Of a stretch of 34,324 bases of DNA, positions 23,873 to 30,927 are shown piece after piece. Numbering within the stretch: the first letter of the stretch is position 1; each line of letters starts with the position of its first letter. The notes under the pieces are model-generated. The model had not been told where the DNA came from, made no database searches, and saw only the letters and a list, made by a program, of their open reading frames with translations. Origin of the DNA: Patescibacteria group bacterium (GTDB taxonomy: Bacteria > Patescibacteriota > Minisyncoccia > Minisyncoccales > CG1-02-41-26); the NCBI GenBank assembly GCA_023474835.1, contig JAMCXQ010000028.1:1-34324 (forward strand), written 5' to 3'. Both the position numbers and the translations under genes were made by a program.

Positions 23873-24430
23873 ATGCCGCTCCAACAAACATTAGACAACG
23901 CAAAAGCCGAGCTGGAAACGCTCGTTTCCGTTTTCAGGGCCGAACTTCTGAAAATCAGGGCGAGCAATCTGTCGCCGGCTTTGGTTGAAGACATCAAGGC
24001 GGGCTGCTTCGACCAGGAGCTGCCATTAAAGCAGCTGGGCGCCATCGGCACGGTTTCTGCGCGCGAGATTATTATCCAGTTATGGGATAAAAGTTATGTT
24101 GAAGGGGTCATTTCAGCCATTGAAAAAGCGGGTATGGGATTGAGCGTACGGGTTGACGCCAACAATGTTTATTTAACCGCTCCAAGTTTAACCGCCGAGT
24201 CGCGCCAAAGCCTGATTCAGCTGCTGAACAAAAAGAAAGAGGAGTTTTTCCAGGTTTTGCGCCATCACCGCGACAAAGCATGGAAAGAAATCCAGGACGG
24301 CTTTGCCAAAGGCGAAATAAGGGAAGACGACAAATTCAAAGGCAGGGACAAACTTGACGAAACAACCAAGGAATTCCGGGAAAAAATGGAGGGAATGGCG
24401 GAAAATAAAGAAAAAGAAATAAAAGGGTAA
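23873..24430 (+). CDS. frr: Ribosome recycling factor
   Basis: 185 residues, the normal RRF length. Works with EF-G to split the post-termination ribosome. Signatures: ETLVSVFRAELLKIRASNLSPALVEDI near the start, QLGAIGTVSAREIIIQLWDKSYVEGVISAIEKAGMGLSV, NNVYLTAPSLTAESRQSLIQLLNKKKEEF, then the three-helix-bundle end. Compared with typical RRF the first helix reads RASNLSPALVEDI where R-x-G-R-A-x-P is usual, so it is slightly diverged. It begins 18 bases after holB and ends 2 bases before rseP. Confidence 0.95.
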   Translation: MPLQQTLDNAKAELETLVSVFRAELLKIRASNLSPALVEDIKAGCFDQELPLKQLGAIGTVSAREIIIQLWDKSYVEGVISAIEKAGMGLSVRVDANNVYLTAPSLTAESRQSLIQLLNKKKEEFFQVLRHHRDKAWKEIQDGFAKGEIREDDKFKGRDKLDETTKEFREKMEGMAENKEKEIKG

Positions 24431-24432
24431 TT

Positions 24433-25506
24433 ATGATAGGCGCAATTATTATCGTTATTGCCAGCTTAATCGGCTTAATGGCCCTGCACGAGGCCGGTCA
24501 TTTTTTGCTGGCAAAAAAATTCAAAGTTAAAGTTGAAGAATTCGGGGTTGGCTATCCGCCCAGAATATGGGGCAAAAAAATAAAAGGCACTATTTACTCC
24601 CTTAACTGGCTGCCTTTCGGCGCTTTCGTCAAAATCCTGGGCGAAGACGACAACTGCGAAAAAAAACAGGGCAGTTTTGCCAGCAAAAAAATCTGGCAAA
24701 GGGCTTTGATTCTGCTGGGCGGAGTTGTTTCTTTTTGGCTGATAGCTTTTGTTTTGCTCTGGCTGACAATCGGTTCGTGGGGGGCGCCAACAGCGGTTCC
24801 TGACGGCTGGCAAGGCAAAGAACAAGCAAGGGTTTTGATTTTGGCCGTGGCAAAGGACTCGCCAGCTGAAAAAGCCGGAATTAAAAGCGGAGACAAAATC
24901 ATAAATCTCCAATCCAAACCAACCGATAAAGTACAGGACGTATTGGATTTCGTTTCAAATTACAAGGGCCGGGAAATGGGAATAAATTTGCAAAGAGGGG
25001 AAAGGGAATTAAACGTTAGTTTAACGCCGCGCCCGAACCCGCCCGAGGGCGAGGGAGCAATGGGCGTGGCTTTGGCCCGAGTGGTTAACTTTAAGTATCC
25101 GTGGTATGAGGCGCCCTGGGAGGCCCTGAAAATCACCGGCCTGAAAACCAAGGAAATACCCCTTACTCTTTATGATTTGCTCAAAAAGAAAGCAAGCGGC
25201 GAAAAAGTGAGCGGGATTGAGTTTATGGGGCCGGTTGGTTTGGGTAAAATGATGGGGCAGGCGATGGAGTCGGGAGTTGCCAACTTTTTGATGCTGGTCA
25301 TTATGGTTTCCATCTGGATGGCGTTGTTTAATTTATTGCCCATACCGGCTCTGGACGGCGGCCGGCTTTTGTTTTTGATTATTGAGGCAGTGCGGCGAAA
25401 ACCGGTTTCCCAGCTTATTGAACAAAGAATCACTTCCTTTTTCTTTTTTCTTTTGGTTGCTTTGATGGCTTTCGTTACCGTTAACGACATCATCAAATTG
25501 TTTTGA
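24433..25506 (+). CDS. rseP: Site-2 intramembrane metalloprotease (M50, RseP-like)
   Basis: 357 residues. Zinc motif HEAGH at residues 19-23 inside the first helix, a second helix ILLGGVVSFWLIAFVLLWLTI near residue 95, one PDZ domain (VLILAVAKDSPAEKAGIKSGDKIINLQS, about 132-205), then two C-terminal helices; the third zinc ligand is in NLLPIPALDGGRLLF. Members cut membrane-embedded regulators. In many bacteria the gene lies near frr and proS, as it does here. A terminator follows (25522-25557). Confidence 0.94.
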   Translation: MIGAIIIVIASLIGLMALHEAGHFLLAKKFKVKVEEFGVGYPPRIWGKKIKGTIYSLNWLPFGAFVKILGEDDNCEKKQGSFASKKIWQRALILLGGVVSFWLIAFVLLWLTIGSWGAPTAVPDGWQGKEQARVLILAVAKDSPAEKAGIKSGDKIINLQSKPTDKVQDVLDFVSNYKGREMGINLQRGERELNVSLTPRPNPPEGEGAMGVALARVVNFKYPWYEAPWEALKITGLKTKEIPLTLYDLLKKKASGEKVSGIEFMGPVGLGKMMGQAMESGVANFLMLVIMVSIWMALFNLLPIPALDGGRLLFLIIEAVRRKPVSQLIEQRITSFFFFLLVALMAFVTVNDIIKLF

Positions 25507-25521
25507 ACTACGGAAAGAAAT

Positions 25522-25557
25522 AAAAAATTCTGCGGCTATTGCGCGGAATTTTTTTTT
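25522..25557 (+). terminator. Intrinsic terminator after rseP
   Basis: Stem AAAAAATTCTGCG (25522-25534), 7-base loop, CGCGGAATTTTTT (25542-25554, one G-T pair), then further T's to 25557. It ends the murA-rseP unit. Confidence 0.9.
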
Positions 25558-25593
25558 GAGCTAAACTGAAAAAATCAGTAAAAGTAAAATAAT

Positions 25594-27048
25594 ATGCGAC
25601 AAGAAAACGATCAAGAATTTGGAAAAGAGCAATTAGTAAAAAAGTCAGACGATTTTGCCAAGTGGTACACAGATGTGATTTTAAAAAGCGAAATGGCTGA
25701 TTACGCGCCGGTGAAAGGGTGCCAAGTCATCAGACCCTACGGCTATGCTATTTGGGAAATGGTGCAAAAAGCTCTTGATGACATTATTAAAAAAGCAGGC
25801 GTTAAAAACGCCTATTTCCCGCTTTTTATTCCCGAAAAGTCGCTGCAAAAAGAAAAAGAGCATGTTGAAGGGTTTTCTCCTGAGCTGGCAATCGTAACAA
25901 TTGGAGGGGGAGGAGAGTTAGAAGAAAAATTGGTGGTAAGACCCACTTCCGAAACAATCATTTATGAAATGTATTCTAAATGGATAAAATCGTGGCGGGA
26001 TTTGCCGGTTTTGATAAACCAATGGGCAAACGTGGTTCGCTGGGAAAAAAGGACTCGTTTGTTTTTAAGAACTACCGAATTTTTATGGCAAGAAGGCCAC
26101 ACTGTCCACGAGAAAGACAAAGAGGCAAAAGCAGAAGTGGATAGGGCGTTGGCAGGATACGCCAAAATCTACCAAGAATATTTCGCCATTGATGGCGTTT
26201 GGGGCAGAAAAAGCGAAACTGAGAAATTCCCCGGCGCTGTTTCTACCTTTACCTATGAGATGCTGATGCCTGACGGCAAGGCCTTGCAGGGCTGTACTTC
26301 GCATGATTTGGGCCAAAACTTTGCTAAACCATTTAATATAAGCTTTTTGGGCAAAGATGGAGCTTCCCACTTTCCTTTCCAAACCTGCTGGGGTTTTTCC
26401 ACTAGAAGCATCGGCGCTTTAATTATGGCGCATGGCGATGACAATGGCTTAATTCTACCGCCTCAATTAGCGCCTATCCAAGTTATAATCATTCCTGTTT
26501 TACAAAAAAAAGACAGCGCCAAGGCGGTGGAAGAAAAAACCTGGGACATTAAAAACGATTTAAAGGCATTTAGAGTTGAAATTGACTCAAGAAAAGAGTA
26601 TTCTATTGGCTGGAAGTTTAACGAGTGGGAGCTAAAAGGGGTGCCTTTGCGGATTGAAATTGGACCAAAAGAATTAGAAAATAAAGAAGCCACGTTGGTA
26701 AGAAGAGACAATGGCGAAACAAGCAAAATAAAATTGAGCAAACTGAACAGCGAAGTAAAGAAACTTTTAGACACAATCCAAAAAGATTTATTTGAAAAAA
26801 GCAAAAATTACTTAAAAGAAAATACCAAAGAAGCGTTAAGTTATAACGAATTCAAAAAAATAATGGAAAATGAAAAAGGGTTTGTGAAGATGTTTTGGTG
26901 TGAGAGCGCTGTTTGTGAAACGAAGATAAAAGAAGAAACAAAAGCGACCACGCGCTGTTTGCCCCGTGACGCCAAAAAAGAAAACGGCCGATGTGTTTAT
27001 TGCGGTAAGCCAGCCAATTATAAATGGCTGTTTGCGCAGGCATATTAA
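25594..27048 (+). CDS. proS: Proline--tRNA ligase, archaeal/eukaryotic-type
   Basis: 484-residue class II synthetase. KSDDFAKWYTDVILKSEMADYAPVKGCQVIRPYGYAIWE is the start of the archaeal/eukaryotic-type (short) ProRS, not the E. coli type with its large editing insertion. Class II motifs: motif 2 region VVRWEKRTRLFLRTTEFLWQEGHT and motif 3 SIGALIMAHGDDNGLILPPQLAP. After the anticodon domain comes the C-terminal zinc domain with CESAVCETK and CVYCGKPA, typical of this type. Codon use is more A/T-rich than in the neighbours. It ends two bases before mreB copy 2. Confidence 0.95.
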   Translation: MRQENDQEFGKEQLVKKSDDFAKWYTDVILKSEMADYAPVKGCQVIRPYGYAIWEMVQKALDDIIKKAGVKNAYFPLFIPEKSLQKEKEHVEGFSPELAIVTIGGGGELEEKLVVRPTSETIIYEMYSKWIKSWRDLPVLINQWANVVRWEKRTRLFLRTTEFLWQEGHTVHEKDKEAKAEVDRALAGYAKIYQEYFAIDGVWGRKSETEKFPGAVSTFTYEMLMPDGKALQGCTSHDLGQNFAKPFNISFLGKDGASHFPFQTCWGFSTRSIGALIMAHGDDNGLILPPQLAPIQVIIIPVLQKKDSAKAVEEKTWDIKNDLKAFRVEIDSRKEYSIGWKFNEWELKGVPLRIEIGPKELENKEATLVRRDNGETSKIKLSKLNSEVKKLLDTIQKDLFEKSKNYLKENTKEALSYNEFKKIMENEKGFVKMFWCESAVCETKIKEETKATTRCLPRDAKKENGRCVYCGKPANYKWLFAQAY

Positions 27049-27050
27049 AT

Positions 27051-28103
27051 ATGTTTAATTTTATTCTAAAACATTTTAACGAAGATATTGCCATTGATTT
27101 GGGCACGGCCAATTCTTTGGTTTACGTGAAAGGCAAAGGCATCGTTATGAACGAGCCCTCGGTAGTGGCTTTGAACGATAAAACGGGCCAGATTCTGGCG
27201 GTAGGGGAGGAAGCGAAAAAAATGGTGGGCAGAACGCCCTCGCACATCAGGGCCATCAGGCCTTTGGTGCGGGGAGTGGTTTCCGATTTTGAAGTGACCG
27301 AACAAATGCTCAAGTATTTCATTGACAAAGCCCACAAAAATAAAACCATTTCTTTGGCCTGGCCCAGAGTGATTTTGGGCATTCCCTGCAAAGTTACCGA
27401 GGTGGAAAAAAAAGCGGTGGTTGACGCAGCCAAGTCCGCCGGAGCCAGAGAGGTTTTTTTAATTGAACAGCCCATTGCCGCCGCCATCGGAGCCCGTCTG
27501 CCTATTCAGGAGGCGAAAGGCAATTTTGTCATTGACATTGGCGGGGGCACAACCGACATCGCGGTTTTGTCGCTGGGGGGCATTGTGGTGTCGCAGGGCC
27601 TGCCGGTTGCGGGCGACAAACTATCCGAGGACATCATTCAGTACGTGCAGCAAAAATTCAGGCTTTTAATCGGCGAGAGGTCGGCGGAAGAAGTGAAAAT
27701 AAACATCGGGCAGGCAATGCCGAGCAAAGAAATGAAAGAAGCCCCTTTGCGGGGCCGCAATCTTGTTTCCGGCTTGCCCGAAGAAATAACCGTTACTTCC
27801 GAGGACGTCCGCCGGGCAATGGAAAAATCCCTTAACCAGGTGGTTGAAGCGGTTAAGGCGAACATCGAGGCCACGCCGCCGGAAATTCTGGCTGACGTGA
27901 TGCGGGAAGGAATTTTTATGGTAGGAGGAGGCTCTTTGCTGAAAGGTCTCGACACTTTAATCAGCCAGGCCACGAAAATGAAGGTAAATATCATTGAAGA
28001 CCCGCTCACCGCGGTTGTGCGGGGCGGGGGAGTGGTGCTGGAAAAGTTAGACGAACTACGCGAAGTTTTGGTGGAAACCGACTCCGGAGGCGTGCCCAAA
28101 TAA
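27051..28103 (+). CDS. mreB: MreB-family actin-like protein (copy 2)
   Basis: 350 residues from ATG 27051, two bases after proS. It is the more canonical of the two: IAIDLGTANSLVYVKGKGIVMNEPSVVA, VTEVEKKAVVDAAKSAGAREVFLIEQPIAAAIGARLP, FVIDIGGGTTDIAVLSLGGIV and GIFMVGGGSLLKGLDTLI. The MFNFILKHF start can form a membrane-binding amphipathic helix. MreB organises cell-wall growth. MreC and MreD are not next to it. The copies at 22026 and 27051 probably co-polymerise or have separate roles; this is inference. Confidence 0.95.
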   Translation: MFNFILKHFNEDIAIDLGTANSLVYVKGKGIVMNEPSVVALNDKTGQILAVGEEAKKMVGRTPSHIRAIRPLVRGVVSDFEVTEQMLKYFIDKAHKNKTISLAWPRVILGIPCKVTEVEKKAVVDAAKSAGAREVFLIEQPIAAAIGARLPIQEAKGNFVIDIGGGTTDIAVLSLGGIVVSQGLPVAGDKLSEDIIQYVQQKFRLLIGERSAEEVKINIGQAMPSKEMKEAPLRGRNLVSGLPEEITVTSEDVRRAMEKSLNQVVEAVKANIEATPPEILADVMREGIFMVGGGSLLKGLDTLISQATKMKVNIIEDPLTAVVRGGGVVLEKLDELREVLVETDSGGVPK

Positions 28104-28115
28104 CCAATTGCCAAT

Positions 28116-28406
28116 ATGATTTCCAAAGAAGAAGTAAAACACATCGCGGATTTGGCGCGCCTGGAACTGACAGGCGAAGAAACGGACAAAATGCAAAAGG
28201 ATTTGGCGAATATCTTGGGTTACATTGAAAAACTCGGCGAGCTTAACGTTGAAAACGTTGAGCCGACTTTCCGGCCGGTGGCCGCGCAAAACGTCTGGCG
28301 GGAAGACGAACAGCAAAAACAAAACCCCCAAGTCATAGAAACGATGCTCTCTCAAATGCCCGCAAAAGAGGGGAATATGCTTAAAGTAAGGGAGATATTT
28401 GAGTAA
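28116..28406 (+). CDS. gatC: Aspartyl/glutamyl-tRNA amidotransferase subunit C
   Basis: 96 residues, normal length. MISKEEVKHIADLARLELTGEETDKMQKDLANILGYIEKLGELNVENVEPTFRP is the GatC signature, wrapping around GatA in the GatCAB complex that converts Glu-tRNA-Gln to Gln-tRNA-Gln (or Asp to Asn). The C-terminal motif is MLSQMPAKEGNMLKVREIFE, whereas the usual form ends FKVPKVLE. It starts 12 bases after mreB and precedes gatA. Confidence 0.95.
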   Translation: MISKEEVKHIADLARLELTGEETDKMQKDLANILGYIEKLGELNVENVEPTFRPVAAQNVWREDEQQKQNPQVIETMLSQMPAKEGNMLKVREIFE

Positions 28407-28410
28407 TTTT

Positions 28411-28436
28411 TATAAAAAATAAAAATTAAAAAATTT
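28411..28436 (+). repeat. A/T-rich repeat at the 5' end of gatA
   Basis: AAAAAATAAAAATTAAAAAATTT-like run resembling the in-frame repeats in pheS, pheT and murC. It lies where the gatA start codon and Shine-Dalgarno should be. Confidence 0.5.
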
Positions 28437-29855
28437 ACGGACTCCAATAATCAAACAATAAAAGAAATCCATAATGGTCTAATAACTAAACAGTTCACGG
28501 CCGTTGAACTTTGCGGTTTTTTCCTGCGCCAAATTGAAGAAAAAGACAAAAACATCAATGCTTTTTTGCAGGCAAGCCCGCAATTAGCTTTAAGGCAGGC
28601 AAAAGAAATCGACAAGGCAATCGCTGGGGGAAAAAAGCTAGCTTTGCTGGCGGGCATACCCGCTGCCATAAAAGACGCGATTTTGGTTAAAGACTTCAAC
28701 AATACCGCCGCTTCTCTTATTCTGGAAAATTTCCATTCCGCGCAAGATGCCACGGCCGTTGCCAAATTAAGGGAAGAGGGCGCGGTATTTCTGGGCAGAA
28801 CCAATCTTGACGAATTCGCAATGGGTTCTTCCACCGAACACTCGGCTTATAAAATTACCAGAAACCCCCTGGATGTTGAACGGGTGCCGGGAGGCACGTC
28901 GGGCGGCTCTGCGGCGGCCATTGCCGCAGGAGAATGCGTTTTCGCTTTGGGCTCGGACACCGGCGGCTCCATACGCCAGCCAGCCGCTTTTTGCGGCGTC
29001 GTGGGCTTGAAGCCGACTTACGGAAGAGTGTCAAGATACGGCCTGATTGCCCATGCCTCATCGCTTGAACAAATCGGGCCGATGGCGAAAAACGTTGATG
29101 ATTGCGAAATCGTTTTTGACGCCATTGCCGGACAGGACCCGAAGGATTCAACGTCAGTGGACCCTGAATTTCCAATTTCCAATTTCCAATTTCCAAATAT
29201 CAAGATAGGCATTCCTAAGGAATATTTCGGCCGCGGGCTGGACAAAGACATCAAAAAAGCTGTCTTGGAAACGGCCGGAAAACTGGAAAAACAAGGAGTG
29301 AAAATTGAAGAAATCTCTTTGCCCAATGCCGAATACGCCCTGCCGTGCTATTATATAATCGTACCATCGGAAGCAAGCGCTAATTTGGCAAGGTTTGACG
29401 GAATACGCTACGGCAAATCCGAAAAAGCGGAAAATCTTTTCGGGGTTTACGCGAAGACGAGGGGCAGGGGATTAGGCGAAGAAGTGAAACGGAGAATAAT
29501 GCTTGGCACTTTCGCTTTGTCTTCGGGTTATTACGACGCTTATTACTTAAAAGCGCAGAAAGCCCGCACTTTGATTAAGCGGGATTTCGAAACGGCCTTT
29601 GAAAAAGTTGATTTCCTTTTAACGCCGGTTTCGCCGTTCCAGCCCTTCAAAATCGGAGAAAAAATCAACGACCCCTTAAAAATGTATTTGTCGGACGTCT
29701 ACACAATTTCAATAAATCTGGCGGGAGTTCCGGCTTTGTCAATGCCAATCCCGAAAGCAAAAGTTGAAAATATGCCGGTTGGACTGCAAATAATCGGCCC
29801 TCATTTTTCGGAAAAAAACATTTTTCATTTGGCGAAAGCCATTGAGCAGCTATGA
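28425..29855 (+). CDS. gatA: Glutamyl-tRNA(Gln) amidotransferase subunit A, no canonical start codon
   Basis: Amidase subunit that releases ammonia from glutamine. Catalytic triad parts: Lys in GIPAAIKDAI, first Ser in PGGTSGGSAAAIAAGE, nucleophile Ser region LGSDTGGSIRQPAAFCG. The open frame runs from 28416 and residues NNQTIKEIHNGLITKQFTAVELCGFFLRQIEEKDKNINAFLQ align with the normal N-terminus. No ATG, GTG or TTG occurs before TTG 28566, which would delete about 45 conserved residues. I place the start at ATT 28425; ATA 28419 is as likely. A TTTCCAA tandem repeat lies at 29169-29196. Confidence 0.88.
   Translation: MKKFTDSNNQTIKEIHNGLITKQFTAVELCGFFLRQIEEKDKNINAFLQASPQLALRQAKEIDKAIAGGKKLALLAGIPAAIKDAILVKDFNNTAASLILENFHSAQDATAVAKLREEGAVFLGRTNLDEFAMGSSTEHSAYKITRNPLDVERVPGGTSGGSAAAIAAGECVFALGSDTGGSIRQPAAFCGVVGLKPTYGRVSRYGLIAHASSLEQIGPMAKNVDDCEIVFDAIAGQDPKDSTSVDPEFPISNFQFPNIKIGIPKEYFGRGLDKDIKKAVLETAGKLEKQGVKIEEISLPNAEYALPCYYIIVPSEASANLARFDGIRYGKSEKAENLFGVYAKTRGRGLGEEVKRRIMLGTFALSSGYYDAYYLKAQKARTLIKRDFETAFEKVDFLLTPVSPFQPFKIGEKINDPLKMYLSDVYTISINLAGVPALSMPIPKAKVENMPVGLQIIGPHFSEKNIFHLAKAIEQL
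29169..29196 (+). repeat. Perfect TTTCCAA x4 tandem repeat in gatA
   Basis: Four exact 7-base copies, 28 bases, encoding FPISNFQF across a conserved junction before IKIGIPKEYF. The unit length is not a multiple of three, so each copy changes frame, yet the total insertion keeps the gene open. Confidence 0.9.
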
Positions 29856-30430
29856 GTTTTGCCTTGCCAACGGAAGCCACAAACAGCATAATGCAGGCGC
29901 TGGTGTTTATCAAACAGCAGATTGATTTTATCACTTCGGCGCAGGTCCAGCAGTACTTTTTCATTCCGAAGGTTCTTTTTATTGTTTTTGGCTGTTTGTT
30001 CGTTATCTGCACCGCGTATCTTCTCAAAAGAACCGACTGGTTTGATTTGGTTTATAAAGAGCCGGCCCAGCATTTGCTGGCTTTCAGCACTTTAGGAGCC
30101 AAAGAATGGCAAAAGCGGTGGCAAAAAATAAAAAAGAACCTCACTAAAGGCGCAGCCGCCTATTATAAAATCTGTTTGTTGGAAGCGGAAAAGTTTATTT
30201 ATGAAATTTTGGGCAGAATGGGCTTCCCGGGCAAAACAATGGCCGAAGAAATTACAAAAGCGCAAGACAGCGGAATGGAAGGCATCAGCGATTTGAGCGA
30301 TTTTTACAAATTGTGCGAGGATATGGTGGCCGACCCGGATTACCACCTGACCCTGGAAAAAACCGAATCGGAAATAAAAAAAGTTGAAGATATTTTCAAA
30401 AAATGGGGCGTTCTTAAAATGGACAAATGA
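29852..30430 (+). CDS. Uncharacterised single-pass membrane protein following gatA
   Basis: 192 residues, no family I can name. An amphipathic N-terminal segment (about 1-35) is followed by one transmembrane helix, FFIPKVLFIVFGCLFVICTAYLL (about 41-63). A soluble Lys/Trp-rich region (KEWQKRWQKIKKNLTKGAAAYY) and a helical C-terminal domain with acidic patches follow (DSGMEGISDLSDFYKLCEDMVADPDYHLTLEKTESEIKKVEDIF). Its ATG overlaps the gatA stop as ATGA, so it is translated with gatA. Topology probably leaves the long C-terminus in the cytoplasm. No signal peptide. Confidence 0.75.
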   Translation: MSFALPTEATNSIMQALVFIKQQIDFITSAQVQQYFFIPKVLFIVFGCLFVICTAYLLKRTDWFDLVYKEPAQHLLAFSTLGAKEWQKRWQKIKKNLTKGAAAYYKICLLEAEKFIYEILGRMGFPGKTMAEEITKAQDSGMEGISDLSDFYKLCEDMVADPDYHLTLEKTESEIKKVEDIFKKWGVLKMDK

Positions 30431-30448
30431 GAAAAATAGTGTTAGCAT
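30420..30448 (+). promoter_or_regulatory. Probable promoter of the intron-bearing initiator tRNA
   Basis: TGGACA (30420-30425), 17-bp spacer, TAGCAT (30443-30448). Start predicted near 30455, five bases before the tRNA. The -35 overlaps the stop of the upstream gene. Confidence 0.5.
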
Positions 30449-30555
30449 GGCAAGAATATAGCGGGGTAGAGAAGTGGTATCTCGCCGGGCTCAATAATAG
30501 GGCTCGTTAACCAGCAATGGTTAACGGACACCCGCCAAATTCGGTGAAACCCAAA

Positions 30556-30570
30556 GTCGCCTCAGGCGAC
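30556..30570 (+). repeat. Intron hairpin GTCGCCTCAGGCGAC, copy 1
   Basis: Perfect 6-bp stem with a TCA loop in the P5-like region. The second identical copy is at 30642-30656. Confidence 0.85.
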
Positions 30571-30641
30571 CAGGCAATACCGAGCCAAGCCAAGCATACA
30601 AATTTTTGTACGTTTGGAAGGTGTAGAGACTAGACGACGGG

Positions 30642-30656
30642 GTCGCCTCAGGCGAC
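30642..30656 (+). repeat. Intron hairpin GTCGCCTCAGGCGAC, copy 2
   Basis: Same 15 bases as 30556-30570, here forming the P8-like stem-loop between the two strands of P7. Confidence 0.85.
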
Positions 30657-30781
30657 AAGGTATAGTCCAGACCACAAACTTTCTCTTGTTATTAATAAAT
30701 AAAAGAAAGGCAACGAAAGTTGTAGTTGGTAAGCATAACCCGGAGATCGTTGGTTCAATTCCAACCCCCGCAACATTTATT

Positions 30782-30812
30782 AGTTTGTAGCAAGTAGTTT
30801 GTAGTTAGTAAC
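30782..30812 (+). repeat. Intergenic AGTTTGTAG repeat
   Basis: Imperfect copies of TAGTTTGTAG between the initiator tRNA and tRNA-Met. It shares TAGTTTGTAGTT with the reverse complement of the valS repeat (13432-13461), so one repeat family occurs both inside and between genes. Confidence 0.55.
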
Positions 30813-30826
30813 AAAACAGGAAATCG

Positions 30827-30897
30827 GGCTGTGTAGCTCAATGGTAGAGCAGAGCCCTCATAAAGCTAAAACGAAGGTTCGATTCCTTCCACAGCCA
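30827..30897 (+). tRNA. tRNA-Met (CAT), elongator type, with weak anticodon stem
   Basis: Acceptor GGCTGTG (30827-30833) pairs fully with CACAGCC (30890-30896), discriminator A. D-arm GCTCAATGGTAGAGC, T-arm GAAGGTTCGATTCCTTC, both perfect. The anticodon loop CTCATAA carries CAT. Only the three middle pairs of the anticodon stem form: 27-43 is G-A and 31-39 is C-A. A tRNA-Ile2 (CAT read after lysidine modification) cannot be ruled out from sequence alone. CCA not encoded. Confidence 0.78.
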
Positions 30898-30927
30898 CAG
30901 AGAGATTTGCCGTTAGTAATTTCATTT

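Larger units (their letters stand above)
30492..30733 (+). ncRNA. Group I self-splicing intron (IC3-like), 242 nt, no ORF
   Basis: P1: exon CGGGCU (30486-30491) pairs with the intron guide GGCUCG (30501-30506), giving the required U-G at the 5' splice site. P2 hairpin GTTAACC/GGTTAAC (30506-30525). P4-P6 region GGCAATACCGAGCCAAGCC (30573-30591), the conserved form of tRNA introns. P7 GACTA (30628-30632) with TAGTC (30663-30667). The last base is G (30733), as required. Two copies of one 15-nt hairpin extend peripheral stems. No homing endonuclease fits in this size. Confidence 0.92.
30460..30773 (+). tRNA. Initiator tRNA-fMet (CAT) interrupted by a group I intron
   Basis: Exon 1 is 30460-30491 and exon 2 is 30734-30773. 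Spliced, the anticodon stem-loop is CCGGG-CTCATAA-CCCGG with the three consecutive G-C pairs found in initiator tRNAs. Pair 1-72 is A-A, a mismatch as in formyl-accepting initiators (C-A in E. coli). D-arm GAGA/TCTC, T-arm GTTGG-TTCAATT-CCAAC, acceptor 2-7 GCGGGG with CCCCGC. CCA is not encoded. The intron splits it after U33, directly before the anticodon. Confidence 0.93.

Noticed and set aside
25023-25060. G/C-rich CGCCCGAGGGCG segment in rseP as another palindromic insertion
   Set aside because: Symmetry is only partial and the loop between PDZ and helix is naturally variable in this family.
27638-28189. 183-codon minus-strand frame opposite mreB
   Set aside because: Antisense shadow of a highly conserved gene, with no start signal or family match.
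30841-30927. N-terminal extension of the Nudix protein
   Set aside because: These codons run through tRNA-Met; the protein family begins at the ATG 30928.
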